The position numbers and the translations under genes are program-made. DNA of 64,000 bases. It comes from Arenicella xantha (lineage in GTDB: Bacteria; Pseudomonadota; Gammaproteobacteria; Arenicellales; Arenicellaceae). Below, piece after piece: positions 1 to 8,774 of the stretch (the first letter of the stretch is position 1; each line of letters opens with the position of its first letter). The stretch spans positions 852,206-916,205 of the forward strand of contig NZ_QNRT01000002.1 of NCBI RefSeq assembly GCF_003315245.1, in the 5' to 3' direction. Under the pieces are notes generated by a model. It searched no databases, was not told where the DNA came from, and saw only the letters and a program-made list of their open reading frames with translations.

Positions 1-443
1 TCGGCATAACGAACGGGCACGCCGTTAGTTTCAGTAACCAAGGTAGCGACTTGCCCCTGCGGCGAAATTTTCTGTAAGCCAAGGTAAGCATTGGCAACCC
101 AAAGATTGCCATCGGCATCAAAATCTACGCCCAGTGGACGACCACCTAGATCAACCCAACGCTCAGGCTCAGACGCAGCAGCTGACCAACGAAGAATCCA
201 TCCCTCATGAGTCGTTGCATATAAGCGCCCCATTGCGTCAAAAGCGGCGGCTTCCGGCCCGTGCAGACCTGTTAACGGCAGCGCCGTGAAGTCGCGCAAT
301 TTTTGGTTTGGTTCAAATTTCCCGACATATCCAAGTGAACTGGGCGCGTCCCACGCTTGAGGTTCAACCGGTGTTGGCCACAACGTCAGATACAACGCAC
401 CGAGCACTAAGATCAGCGCGAGAAATTTGAACATGAGTTTCAT
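1..443 (-). CDS. SMP-30/strictosidine-synthase-like protein (partial)
   Basis: The reading frame starts at 443 (ATG AAA CTC ATG) and runs off the left edge, so only about 147 N-terminal residues are visible. A hydrophobic N-terminus (MFKFLALILVLGALYL) is a signal anchor. It is followed by a segment with HGPEAAAFDAMGRLYATT and PLGVDFDADGNLWVANAY, the repeated blade pattern of SMP-30/gluconolactonase and strictosidine synthase-like beta-propellers (APMAP type). Members hydrolyse lactones or esters; the substrate here is unknown. The start codon overlaps the stop of the SDR gene upstream by one base (TAATG), so the two are translationally coupled. Family is likely; specific function is not assigned. 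Confidence 0.75.
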   Translation of the reverse strand, partial: MKLMFKFLALILVLGALYLTLWPTPVEPQAWDAPSSLGYVGKFEPNQKLRDFTALPLTGLHGPEAAAFDAMGRLYATTHEGWILRWSAAASEPERWVDLGGRPLGVDFDADGNLWVANAYLGLQKISPQGQVATLVTETNGVPVRYA

Positions 444-1207
444 TAGAGGGTAAACCCTCCGTCTACCACAATGCATTCACCGGTGGTGTAACTACTCGCA
501 TCAGACGCCAGATACAGCACCGTGCCAGCCATCTCATCAGGTTCAGCATGTCGTGCCATGGGAATCGTTGCCATCGCCATCTTATGCATCTTTTCATTTT
601 CAAATAAAGCACCAGCAAACTTAGTCTTAGTCAATCCTGGCAACAATGCATTGACGCGAATATTGTGGCGAGCGCACTCTTTTGCAAACGCTTTGGTCAT
701 ATTGATTACGGCGGCTTTGGTAATGGAGTAGATGCCTTGCTGATGCCCAGGTTGCAGACCATTGATTGACGCCGTATTAACGATACAACCACCACCAGCG
801 TCCCGCATCATTTTGCCTGCCTCTACCGACATAAAGAAATAACCACGAATATTGACATCAACCGTTTTGTTAAACGCTCCGAGGTCCGTATCCAAAATAT
901 CACCAAAATAGGGGTTCGCTGCAGCATTGTTGACCAAAATATCTAACTTACCGTGCTTTGCCTTAATTGCCGCAAAGGTAGCGGTAATATTGTCCATATC
1001 GCCAATATGGCACGCCATGGCCTCAGCAGAACCACCGGTTGCTTTGATCGCAGCAACCACTTCTTCACAAGACTCGGCGCGGCGACTGGAGACAATCACA
1101 TGTGCACCTTGCTCAGCAAACAGTTTAGCAATGGACTCGCCAATACCGCGGCTAGCGCCAGTAACTAAGGCAATTTTGCCGGTAAGATCGAATAGATTAG
1201 TGGACAT
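443..1207 (-). CDS. SDR family oxidoreductase
   Basis: A 254-residue classical short-chain dehydrogenase/reductase. The NAD(P)-binding motif TGASRGIG is at residues 16-23, NNAA at about 93-96, and the catalytic triad is Ser147, Tyr160 and Lys164 (YSITK). Length is normal for the family. An acidic residue after beta-2 is not obvious (SSRR at 40-43), which suits NADP(H), but this is inference. It is co-transcribed with the downstream SMP-30-like gene (one-base overlap), so the two may act on the same alcohol/ketone or lactone substrate, which cannot be named. An AGGAG-like site lies just before the start (TTCAGGAGTAAGT). Confident as an SDR, not in substrate. Confidence 0.9.
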   Translation of the reverse strand: MSTNLFDLTGKIALVTGASRGIGESIAKLFAEQGAHVIVSSRRAESCEEVVAAIKATGGSAEAMACHIGDMDNITATFAAIKAKHGKLDILVNNAAANPYFGDILDTDLGAFNKTVDVNIRGYFFMSVEAGKMMRDAGGGCIVNTASINGLQPGHQQGIYSITKAAVINMTKAFAKECARHNIRVNALLPGLTKTKFAGALFENEKMHKMAMATIPMARHAEPDEMAGTVLYLASDASSYTTGECIVVDGGFTL

Positions 1208-1314
1208 ACTTACTCCTGAATTTTATTTGAAAGGTCGAGTGCCATACACCGGCGGATAGGTGTATGGCATACCGTGGCATAAACGCGTAACGGTGATTGG
1301 CGAGATGTTTAAGG

Positions 1315-1836
1315 TTACGTTCCGATACGCATGCGGCCAAGATAATCGGCTTTGGCTAAAGGTACGCCATTGTGACGTAAGATGTCGTAAGCCGTGGTCG
1401 TATGGAAATACAAATTAGGCAATGAAAACGACATAACAAAATTTTCAGCGGTGAACGGAAGCTCGTAATCCTTGAATTTAAACAGCATGGACTTACCGCC
1501 CAATTCATTAACATCGGCTTTCGATAAATTAGTTAGCTCAGCTTTAGTTTCCAGTAGCAATGCCTGCAAGCCCGCATAATCGTGTGGCTCGGTAGTACTT
1601 GGCGGCGAGAATACACCTTCGCGAATGCCTTCCAACGCGCCCAATGTATGCAGCTCGACACAATTTACTTGAAACAGTAGCGGCAACATATCTTCGTGCA
1701 AACGCGCTTTTACGAAGTTATCAGCATCAAGGTTATGTTCAGAGGCATATTGCATGCCTTTATTCATAACCGTAATCATACCGTTAACTGCCTGCAGGTA
1801 TGACCCGACACTTAAATCATAGAAAGATGTACTCAT
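1315..1836 (-). CDS. DUF1993 family protein
   Basis: A 173-residue soluble protein matching the DUF1993 family by its N-terminus (FYDLSVGSYLQAVNGM), a central helix bundle, and a C-terminal YFHTTTAYDILRHNGVPLAKADYLG. The C-terminal His-Thr-Thr-Thr-Ala-Tyr-Asp-Ile-Leu-Arg segment is the usual signature. The family is related to the DinB-like four-helix fold and its biochemical role is unknown. There is no signal peptide or membrane segment. It lies on the same strand between the SDR gene and yjdM with gaps of 107 and 60 bp, so a shared transcript is possible. The start is backed by ATG followed by Ser-Thr-Ser-Phe, as in relatives. Confidence 0.85.
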   Translation of the reverse strand: MSTSFYDLSVGSYLQAVNGMITVMNKGMQYASEHNLDADNFVKARLHEDMLPLLFQVNCVELHTLGALEGIREGVFSPPSTTEPHDYAGLQALLLETKAELTNLSKADVNELGGKSMLFKFKDYELPFTAENFVMSFSLPNLYFHTTTAYDILRHNGVPLAKADYLGRMRIGT

Positions 1837-1896
1837 TTTACGGATCCGTTTTAAGATTAATCGATGATGCGGTGAGCAATACAGCTACTCAAGGCA

Positions 1897-2238
1897 CTAA
1901 TTCTTTTTGACCACGCTCGACTTAAGTTTCATAGAACCAAAGCCATCGATTTTGCAATCAATGTCATGACCATCAACAATAAATTCAGGATCCAATACGC
2001 GAATATTTTTAACTTTGGTGCCGACCTTAACGACTGACGAACTCCCTTTAACCTTTAAGTCTCGAATCACCGTGACAGCATCGCCGTCGTTCAGCACATT
2101 GCCATTTGAGCAACGGACTTCGTGTACTTCTTCGGCTGCATTTGCGTTCCATTCGTGGCCACATTCAGGACACACCAACATAGCTCTGTCTTCATAAGTG
2201 AACTCAGATTGGCATTTAGGACAAGGCGGGGTAGACAT
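1897..2238 (-). CDS. yjdM: YjdM/PhnA zinc-ribbon protein
   Basis: A 113-residue protein with an N-terminal zinc ribbon (CPKC at residues 6-9 and CPEC at 23-26) and the C-terminal PhnA domain containing [15 protein letters not shown]. This is the full length and architecture of YjdM, formerly PhnA. Despite the old annotation as an alkylphosphonate gene, YjdM is not phosphonoacetate hydrolase and its cellular role is unsettled. It is a stand-alone cytosolic protein here with no phosphonate genes nearby. The stem-loop between it and acs suggests a separate transcription unit. Confidence 0.9.
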   Translation of the reverse strand: MSTPPCPKCQSEFTYEDRAMLVCPECGHEWNANAAEEVHEVRCSNGNVLNDGDAVTVIRDLKVKGSSSVVKVGTKVKNIRVLDPEFIVDGHDIDCKIDGFGSMKLKSSVVKKN

Positions 2239-2325
2239 GGTTATTCTTAATCACATATTGGTTTTTAGAGGCGATAGTATCGCAGCTCTTAGGCAATCTG
2301 ACAAAGTTTGTTCCGCCACCACTAT

Positions 2326-2352
2326 GCCCCCACTGCTATAACGCAGTGGGGC
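2326..2352 (-). terminator. Stem-loop between acs and yjdM
   Basis: Perfect 9-bp arms CCCCACTGC and GCAGTGGGG with a 6-base loop lie 14 bases beyond the acs stop codon. A U-tract is missing on either strand, so it may be a transcript-end stabiliser or a weak terminator of the acetate operon rather than a classical intrinsic terminator. Confidence 0.5.
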
Positions 2353-2365
2353 ACGGACTCCTATC

Positions 2366-4294
2366 CTATCGGGTTTTAGTCAAATCTTCGACCACTCCTG
2401 GGTCTGCAAGCGTGCTGATATCACCAAGATTAGAGAAATCGTCCTCAGCAATCTTGCGCAAAATTCGCCGCATAATCTTGCCCGAGCGGGTCTTTGGTAG
2501 ACCGGGTGCCCAATGAATAATATCAGGGGTTGCGACCGGCCCAATCTCACTTCGCACGTGCTTAATCAACTCCGCTTTGAGGGCGTCGCTATACACTTGC
2601 CCCGACATTAGTGTGACGTAGGCATAAATACCTTGCCCCTTTATGTCGTGCGGGTACCCCACTACAGCGGCCTCGCTCACGGTCTCATGCAAAACTAAGG
2701 CACTCTCTACCTCGGCGGTTCCCATACGGTGGCCAGAAACATTAATAACATCGTCAACACGACCAGTAATCCAGTAATAGCCGTCCTCGTCTCGACGGCA
2801 ACCATCGCCGGTGAAATAGTACCCTGGGTACATCGAGAAGTAGGCGTCGTAAAACCGCTTCGGATTATTGTAAACGCCGCGCATCTGACCCGGCCAAGAT
2901 CGTGGTATCGCCAAGTTTCCAGACGCCGCGCCCTCTAATACCTGGCCTTCATCGTCCAATAATACTAACTCTACACCGAAGAACGGTAAGCCTGCGGAAC
3001 CTGGTTTAGTTGCCGTAGCACCAGGCATCGATACCAACATGGTTCCACCGGTTTCAGTCTGCCACCAAGTATCAACAATCGGACATTTACCATGACCAAC
3101 TTTGTGGAAATACCACTCCCACGCCTCAGGGTTAATTGGCTCACCAACAGTGCCGAGAATGCGAATACTGCTGCGCGATGTGTTCTCAAGAAACTCATCA
3201 CCAGCGCCCATCAATGCACGCAAAGCGGTCGGCGCGGTATAGAAAATATTAACTTGATGCTTATCAACCACTTGCCAAAACCGGCTGGCATCGGGATACG
3301 TCGGCACACCTTCAAACACCAGCGTGGTCGCGCCATTACACAACGGACCGTAAGTGAGATAGGTATGGCCGGTTACCCAGCCAATATCCGCAGTGCACCA
3401 GTAGACTTCGCCTTCTTGATAATCAAATACGTATTTGAATGTCATTGCCGCGGTCAGTAAGTAGCCGCCGGTGGTGTGCAGTACGCCCTTTGGTGTGCCA
3501 GTTGACCCAGATGTGTACAAAATAAACATCGGATCCTCTGCATCCATCACTTCAGGTTCACATTGAGTCGCCTGTTTCGCCACGATAGTTTGGTAGTCGA
3601 TATCTCGACCCTCTTGCCAGCCGACCTGATTACCCGTCACCTTGCATACCAACACATGTTCAATCGATGGTGTTTCTTCGCAGGCTTTATCGACATTGGC
3701 TTTTAACGGAATTGGTTTAGCACCACGTAAGCCTTCGTCGGCAGTAATCACCAACTTGCACTCGGAATCGTTAATCCGACCGCGTAACGCCTCTGGAGAG
3801 AAACCACCGAACACTACTGAGTGAACCGCGCCCACGCGTGTACAGGCCAGCATCGAGTAAATCGCTTCAGGAATCATCGGCATATACAAACACACTCGAT
3901 CGCCTTTTTTGATTCCGAGCTCACGCAGCGCATTCGCCAACTGGCAAACATTGTCGTGTAATTCTTGATAGCTGATCCGCTCGCTTGCATTGGGATCATC
4001 TCCTTCCCAAATTATCGCTGTTTGATTAGCTCGTTCCGGTAGATGGCGGTCTATGCAATTGACCGACACATTCAGTTTTCCGCCGCTGAACCACTTAATA
4101 TCAGCCTTATGGAAATCGAACTCGCTTACTTGGTCCCAGCGTTCAAACCAATCGAGATGCTCCTCGGCCTGTTCAGCCCAAAACCCATCGGAATCGTCTA
4201 ACGAGCGCCGATACTTTTCTTGATATTGTTCTTGGGTCAAATGGGTCGTCGCTTTGATCGACTCAAATACGGGATAGATTTTTGCTTCACTCAT
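2366..4294 (-). CDS. acs: Acetyl-CoA synthetase (AMP-forming)
   Basis: Makes acetyl-CoA from acetate, ATP and CoA through an acetyl-AMP intermediate in the cytosol. The 642-residue length is typical. The adenylate-forming P-loop [11 protein letters not shown] is at residues 260-270, the core motif WWQTETGG and the hinge region [20 protein letters not shown] follow, and the C-terminal [14 protein letters not shown] contains Lys606, the equivalent of the lysine whose acetylation switches the enzyme off in Salmonella Acs. A GGAGAT site precedes the start. It is the last gene of the actP cluster, which fits low-concentration acetate scavenging, and it is probably under control of the CrbS/CrbR pair encoded about 3-8 kb away. 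Confidence 0.97.
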   Translation of the reverse strand: MSEAKIYPVFESIKATTHLTQEQYQEKYRRSLDDSDGFWAEQAEEHLDWFERWDQVSEFDFHKADIKWFSGGKLNVSVNCIDRHLPERANQTAIIWEGDDPNASERISYQELHDNVCQLANALRELGIKKGDRVCLYMPMIPEAIYSMLACTRVGAVHSVVFGGFSPEALRGRINDSECKLVITADEGLRGAKPIPLKANVDKACEETPSIEHVLVCKVTGNQVGWQEGRDIDYQTIVAKQATQCEPEVMDAEDPMFILYTSGSTGTPKGVLHTTGGYLLTAAMTFKYVFDYQEGEVYWCTADIGWVTGHTYLTYGPLCNGATTLVFEGVPTYPDASRFWQVVDKHQVNIFYTAPTALRALMGAGDEFLENTSRSSIRILGTVGEPINPEAWEWYFHKVGHGKCPIVDTWWQTETGGTMLVSMPGATATKPGSAGLPFFGVELVLLDDEGQVLEGAASGNLAIPRSWPGQMRGVYNNPKRFYDAYFSMYPGYYFTGDGCRRDEDGYYWITGRVDDVINVSGHRMGTAEVESALVLHETVSEAAVVGYPHDIKGQGIYAYVTLMSGQVYSDALKAELIKHVRSEIGPVATPDIIHWAPGLPKTRSGKIMRRILRKIAEDDFSNLGDISTLADPGVVEDLTKTR

Positions 4295-4309
4295 GATTAT
4301 CTCCGCTCG

Positions 4310-4888
4310 TTACTTTCTAAAATCTTTATTGAAGGATGTTTGGTACGTGCTGAACCCCATTGTGGTTTCAGCGTAGTAATGTGCTTGGTTGGCTAGTAAT
4401 GCCAATCTAACGGTTGTTTCTGCATCGGCCGACACCGTCAACGGCAGAGACCACTCTAGACCAGCAGCGTCGTTTGGCTCGAACATCACCGGTTCGGTTT
4501 CATTTCCATCGGCGGTGAGAAAACCCGCGGTCACCTGCTGCAATGGATTATTGCTAACCAGAACTAAGCGCTGATCGTCTTCCAGCTGAGTCACCGATAT
4601 GCTGGATATGAACTCCGCATTCACTAGGTCACATTTACCGCTAGTAAAACGACAATTTGATTTAGCAAGCAATGGATACGCTTGCCCTGGAACCGCGACT
4701 GACGGCGTCTCTTTTACCAATAAGTCAACTAAGTAATAGCTGCCCACCGCTAAAATCGGCGCAACTATCATGGCGGTAATGACGTGCTTGTTGCTGAAAA
4801 AACTCACCGAGTTGATAACCTCATTGCTTAAATACTCTGGTTTAAGGAACTTACCCTCCACCAATATGGGGAGGGTAAGTTTTGCCAC
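4310..4888 (-). CDS. Membrane-anchored protein of unknown function in acetate operon
   Basis: A 192-residue protein that I do not recognise. It has one hydrophobic segment at about residues 37-57 (ITAMIVAPILAVGSYYLVDLL) and a periplasmic-looking beta-rich C-terminal part containing two cysteines (NCRFTSGKCDLV), possibly a disulfide. It sits between actP (50 bp) and acs (15 bp) on the same strand, so it is almost certainly part of the acetate operon. The annotated start is GTG with no good Shine-Dalgarno sequence; no ATG is available before residue 40, so the start is uncertain. A role linked to acetate uptake or envelope sensing is only guilt by association. Confidence 0.7.
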   Translation of the reverse strand: MAKLTLPILVEGKFLKPEYLSNEVINSVSFFSNKHVITAMIVAPILAVGSYYLVDLLVKETPSVAVPGQAYPLLAKSNCRFTSGKCDLVNAEFISSISVTQLEDDQRLVLVSNNPLQQVTAGFLTADGNETEPVMFEPNDAAGLEWSLPLTVSADAETTVRLALLANQAHYYAETTMGFSTYQTSFNKDFRK

Positions 4889-4939
4889 TTTTGTTACGCC
4901 GTTGGCAAACTAACGATTGCCACTGGCGGCGCTCAACAC

Positions 4940-6676
4940 TTAATGCGCGACCGCTGAACCTTCACCAACCGGTGAGCGGACATAGTCGACTAAGTCTTGA
5001 ATCTCTTTAGGCGGTGGCGCTGTCATCTTACATACTACGACGGCCACAACTAAGTTCACAAGCGCACCGACAGCACCAAACGCATTCGGCTCAATACCGA
5101 AGAACCAATTCGGGCTCATATCACCTAAAAAGCTGGTGCTCTGAACGAACATGATGCCCTTATGCTGGAACACATAGAATAACGTCACACCGATGCCCGA
5201 CAACATGCCAGAGATCGCACCAGCGGTATTCATACGCTTATAGAAGATACCTAACATCAAAGCTGGGAAAATCGACGACGCAGCCAAACCGAAAGCTAGC
5301 GCGACGGTTCCTGCCGCAAAATCCGGTGGATGGAAGCCTAGGTAACCGGCCGTCAGTACGGTAAACGCCATAGCCACACGTGACGCATTCAGCTCACTCT
5401 TCTCAGAAATATCAGGCTTAATGATGCCTTTGAGTAAGTCATGCGAGATCGCCGATGAAATTGCCAACAATAAGCCTGCCGCTGTAGACAAGGCCGCGGC
5501 CAATCCGCCCGCGGCCACCAAGGCAATCACCCAGTTTGGTAACTTAGCGATTTCAGGGTTAGCCAATACCAAGATGTCGTTATCAATCTTGACCATTTCA
5601 TTGACTGACTTATCGGCGCTGTACTGAATAAGCCCATCGCCGTTTTTGTCTTCATACTCTAACAGCCCGGTCTTTTCCCAGTTTTTAAACCACTGAGGAC
5701 GTTCATCATAAGCTAGGTAAGTACCTGGTGTCGGTTCAATTGTGCTCATCAGGTTTAGTCGAGCCATACCAGCAACAGCCGGAGCGGTGGTGTACAAAAT
5801 CGCTATAAAGACCAATGCCCAACCCGCTGATTTACGCGCGTCCTTAACACTTGGCACAGTGAAAAATCGAATGATTACATGTGGTAGACCCGCCGTACCG
5901 ATCATCAACGACATGGTGTACATGAACATATTGAGCGTACTACCCCTGGTCGAGGTCGTGTATTCCGCAAAGCCGAGTTCGGTCACCACTTGATTCAGTT
6001 TATCCAGCACGTATGTACCATCGGTCAGCAAGGTGCTGCCTAAACCAAGTTGTGGAATCGGATTGCCGGTCAATGACAAAGAGATAAAAATAGCCGGAAT
6101 GGTATACGCAAAAATCAGCACCACATATTGTGCAATTTGCGTATAAGTGATTCCTTTCATGCCACCCATAACCGCATAGATGAAAACAATCACCATACCC
6201 GCTGTCAAGCCAGTCTCGTAAGTCGTTTCAAGGAATCGACTAAATGCCACACCAATGCCTTTCATTTGCCCGATTACATAGGTAACCGAGGCAATGATTA
6301 AGCAAATCACCGCGACCACACGAGCTGCCTTGGAATAGTAGCGATCGCCAATAAACTCAGGAACCGTAAACTTGCCAAACTTACGCAAATACGGAGCCAG
6401 GCACATGGCTAACAGAACATAGCCGCCAGTCCAGCCCAATAGGAACACCGAGCCGCCGTAGCCTTGATAGGAAAACCCGATCAAGCCAGCCATTGAGATA
6501 AACGAAGCCGCTGACATCCAATCTGCTGCGGTTGCCATACCGTTTGAAATCGGGTGAATACCACCGCCAGCAACGTAGAAATCTTTCGTCGACCCGGCTC
6601 GAGCCCAGAACGCGATGCCAACGTACAATGCAAACGTTAGGCCAACAACAATATAGGTTAAGGTTTGTAGTTCCAT
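4940..6676 (-). CDS. actP: Sodium:solute symporter, acetate-type large subunit (ActP-like)
   Basis: A 578-residue polytopic inner-membrane protein of the SLC5/SSS family, close to the VC_2705 type of acetate symporters. The N-terminal signature FYVAGGGIHPISNGMATAADWMSAASFISMAG is the conserved first part of the SSS fold, with about 13 membrane helices in total. A hydrophilic loop around residues 325-365 carries DKNGDGLI, an EF-hand-like calcium loop often seen in this subfamily. Its start lies 2 bp after the stop of the DUF4212 gene, and family knowledge says the two form one transporter. With acs downstream, acetate is the most likely substrate, though propionate or other short monocarboxylates are possible. 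Confidence 0.92.
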   Translation of the reverse strand: MELQTLTYIVVGLTFALYVGIAFWARAGSTKDFYVAGGGIHPISNGMATAADWMSAASFISMAGLIGFSYQGYGGSVFLLGWTGGYVLLAMCLAPYLRKFGKFTVPEFIGDRYYSKAARVVAVICLIIASVTYVIGQMKGIGVAFSRFLETTYETGLTAGMVIVFIYAVMGGMKGITYTQIAQYVVLIFAYTIPAIFISLSLTGNPIPQLGLGSTLLTDGTYVLDKLNQVVTELGFAEYTTSTRGSTLNMFMYTMSLMIGTAGLPHVIIRFFTVPSVKDARKSAGWALVFIAILYTTAPAVAGMARLNLMSTIEPTPGTYLAYDERPQWFKNWEKTGLLEYEDKNGDGLIQYSADKSVNEMVKIDNDILVLANPEIAKLPNWVIALVAAGGLAAALSTAAGLLLAISSAISHDLLKGIIKPDISEKSELNASRVAMAFTVLTAGYLGFHPPDFAAGTVALAFGLAASSIFPALMLGIFYKRMNTAGAISGMLSGIGVTLFYVFQHKGIMFVQSTSFLGDMSPNWFFGIEPNAFGAVGALVNLVVAVVVCKMTAPPPKEIQDLVDYVRSPVGEGSAVAH

Positions 6677-6678
6677 GA

Positions 6679-6933
6679 TCAGTCACCTCCCGCGGAAAAC
6701 TCATCATCCAAGTCACTCATTTTCTTCGCATAGTAGAAAATAAGCACCACGAACATATAAATCGCGCCTTGTTGGGCGATCCAAAATCCAAGCGGATAAC
6801 CGCCCAGTCGAAATTGGTTTAGCACGTCGACGAAAACTATTCCGCCGAGGAACGGCACAACAAACCAAATCGCCAGCAGCTTCAAGATCAAACTTACGTT
6901 GGCTTTCCAATAAGCCTCAGCTTTGTCTTTCAT
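6679..6933 (-). CDS. DUF4212 symporter small subunit
   Basis: An 84-residue protein with two membrane helices (LILKLLAIWFVVPFLGGIVF and GAIYMFVVLIFYYA) and the typical AYWKANVSLI opening and QFRLGGYPLGFWIAQQG linker of DUF4212, the small companion of VC_2705-type acetate symporters. I chose the ATG at 6933 over the upstream Met at 6951 because GGAGA lies 7-11 bases before it. It is the first gene of the acetate operon and divergent from crbR, with the promoter region between them. Confidence 0.88.
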   Translation of the reverse strand: MKDKAEAYWKANVSLILKLLAIWFVVPFLGGIVFVDVLNQFRLGGYPLGFWIAQQGAIYMFVVLIFYYAKKMSDLDDEFSAGGD

Positions 6934-7010
6934 GGCAGATTTCTCCATCACTATTATTATAAGAAGTTGCAGTGTACGCCTTCGACTAGGTCGCGAGTAT
7001 TCGACTATGG

Positions 7011-7034
7011 TAGTACGACCCTTGCGTTGTACTA
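7011..7034. promoter_or_regulatory. Inverted repeat in crbR/actP divergent promoter region
   Basis: TAGTAC and GTACTA form a perfect 6-bp inverted repeat with a 12-bp spacer. It lies in the 124-bp space between the DUF4212/actP start and the crbR start, 23 bp before the crbR ATG. Its left side continues as TAGTACGACC, and TACGAC half-sites recur in the palindrome upstream of the porin gene. It is a candidate binding site for CrbR or another regulator; this is inference from position and symmetry. Confidence 0.45.
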
Positions 7035-7057
7035 AGCCTGATCGCTATAGTGTGCAC

Positions 7058-7705
7058 ATGACCCTTACCGTGCTTATTGCTGATGATCATCCCCTGTTTC
7101 GAGAAGCGCTCGCAGGAATTGTGTTGATGGAATTACCAGGCGCCGACATCCAACACGCGGAGGACTATGCCGAAGCACGCGCAGCACTCGCAGCCAACTC
7201 TATCGACTTAGCCTTTGTGGATCTCAATATGCCCAATTCGCATGGCCTTACCGATTTGGCGTTGCTGGCTAAGATGCATCCTAATGTGCCAATTATTGTG
7301 GTGTCAGCACACGAGGAATCCGACGTTATTCGCGCCTGCATTCAACATAAGGCATCGGGCTACATTATAAAATCAGCCAGCCCCAGTGAAATAAAACAAG
7401 CGATTACCAGCGTGTTAAATGGCGACATTCACGTACCGCTCGATATTGACCTAAGCCAGACTCAAGAAGATCAACATTCGGATGCCGCGAATCGCATTAG
7501 CTCCCTGACCCCGTCGCAACTGAAAGTCTTGATCGAGGTCGGTAAAGGCAAACTAAACAAGCAAATCGCCTACGATTTATCTATCTCTGAAGCTACCGTA
7601 AAAGCGCACATCACCAGCGTGTTTAAAAAACTCGGCATTAACAATCGCACACAGGCAGTGTTATTCGCGCAACAACATCAGGCCAAGAACCCGAGAATCC
7701 GCTAG
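7058..7705 (+). CDS. crbR: LuxR/NarL-family response regulator (CrbR/ErdR type)
   Basis: A 215-residue two-domain regulator. The receiver domain (1-120) has Asp9/Asp10, the phosphoacceptor Asp55 (FVDLNMPN), Ser83 and Lys105. A C-terminal LuxR helix-turn-helix occupies about 150-205 (LTPSQLKVLIEVGKGKLNKQ, then SEATVKAHITSVFKKLG). A longer frame is open back to 6923, but the ATG at 7058 begins MTLTVLIADDHP exactly at the receiver fold, so I chose it. Response regulators of this type, with an SLC5-domain kinase, activate acs and actP in Vibrio (CrbR) and Pseudomonas (ErdR). The divergent actP operon and nearby crbS-like gene support the same role here. Confidence 0.88.
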   Translation: MTLTVLIADDHPLFREALAGIVLMELPGADIQHAEDYAEARAALAANSIDLAFVDLNMPNSHGLTDLALLAKMHPNVPIIVVSAHEESDVIRACIQHKASGYIIKSASPSEIKQAITSVLNGDIHVPLDIDLSQTQEDQHSDAANRISSLTPSQLKVLIEVGKGKLNKQIAYDLSISEATVKAHITSVFKKLGINNRTQAVLFAQQHQAKNPRIR

Positions 7706-7745
7706 CTCTAACGCTTGATAATAACCGGCCAAAAGCGGTTAACGG

Positions 7746-8738
7746 TTAACGGTTAACATCAACCACGATTCGCCCAACCAGATTACCGGCCAGCAAATCG
7801 CTCGCTAGCTTGGGAATATCACTCATCGGCTCTACTTTATATACCGTCTGTAGCTGCTCCATATTGAGATAGCGCGCTAAATCATCCCAAGCTCGCTGCC
7901 GGCGCTCCAGGCTCGCCATCACTGAGTCAATACCGCGTAGGGTCACACCACGCAAAATAAATGGCATCACCGTGCTGGGTAAATCAACCCCACCGGCCAG
8001 CCCACACGCAGCCACAATACCTTCTCGATTGGTGCGCGCTAGCAAGGTCGCCAAAGTGCGACTACCAACTGAATCCACCGCCCCGGCCCATTGCTCTTTC
8101 TCTAGTGGTTTTGCCTTGGCGTCCAAATCGGCTCGATCAAGTATGCGTGAAGCCCCTAAAGATCGAAGGTAATCATGCGTCGATTCACGGCCTGATACCG
8201 CCACTACCTCAAAGCCAAAGGTTGATAATAATGATATCGCGACAGAACCAACCCCTCCCGACGCGCCAGTCACCACAATAGGACCATGACTGGGCGTTAA
8301 ACCATGATCTTGTAAGGCGTGCACACACAGCATAGCCGTGTAGCCCGCGGTACCAATCGCCATAGCCTGCTCGGCACTGAATGCCTCAGGAATCTTCACC
8401 AGATAGTTTGACGACACCGATTGAAACTGTGTGTATCCGCCCCACTCCGTCTCAGACAGGCCAAAACCGTTCACCAACACTCGATCGCCGGACTGCCAAG
8501 CCGACGACTTGGATTCAACCACAATACCCGCCAAATCGATACCGCACACCATCGGGAGCCGCCGGCAAATTGGGCTGGCTCCGGTGACTGCCAAGGCATC
8601 TTTATAATTGAGCGTCGAGTAGTCTATTTTGACCAACACCTCGTTGTCTGGCAATTCTGACCGACTCAACTGCTCTAGCGCGACTCGGTAACCCGCGTCA
8701 TCAGAGCGTGCGACAATGGCGTTAAAAGTTGATTGCAT
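7746..8738 (-). CDS. acuI: Zinc-independent MDR oxidoreductase, acrylyl-CoA reductase type (AcuI/YhdH)
   Basis: A 330-residue medium-chain dehydrogenase/reductase. YSTLNYKDALAVTG near the N-terminus and the GASGGVGSVA nucleotide-binding motif are typical of the YhdH/AcuI subgroup, which reduces acryloyl-CoA to propionyl-CoA with NADPH. The zinc-ligand cysteines of alcohol dehydrogenases are missing, as expected for this group. I chose the ATG at 8738 (MQSTFNAIVA) because GGAGA lies 8-12 bases upstream; a longer frame starting at 8774 would abut the crbS stop. It follows crbS closely and may be co-transcribed. In marine bacteria such genes protect against acrylate formed from DMSP, but no DMSP lyase is visible here. 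Confidence 0.85.
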   Translation of the reverse strand: MQSTFNAIVARSDDAGYRVALEQLSRSELPDNEVLVKIDYSTLNYKDALAVTGASPICRRLPMVCGIDLAGIVVESKSSAWQSGDRVLVNGFGLSETEWGGYTQFQSVSSNYLVKIPEAFSAEQAMAIGTAGYTAMLCVHALQDHGLTPSHGPIVVTGASGGVGSVAISLLSTFGFEVVAVSGRESTHDYLRSLGASRILDRADLDAKAKPLEKEQWAGAVDSVGSRTLATLLARTNREGIVAACGLAGGVDLPSTVMPFILRGVTLRGIDSVMASLERRQRAWDDLARYLNMEQLQTVYKVEPMSDIPKLASDLLAGNLVGRIVVDVNR

Positions 8739-8774
8739 AATATTTCTCCAGATTATCGAAAGTTTGTCCGGCAA

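Noticed and set aside
6923-7057. N-terminal extension of the response regulator
   Set aside because: The extension is Arg/Cys-rich, unrelated to receiver domains and covers the actP promoter region; ATG at 7058 starts the fold exactly.
7721-7763. GGTTAAC tandem words after crbR as a terminator
   Set aside because: Three GGTTAAC units are next to each other, but the possible AACCG/CGGTT stem is only 5 bp and has no T-run.
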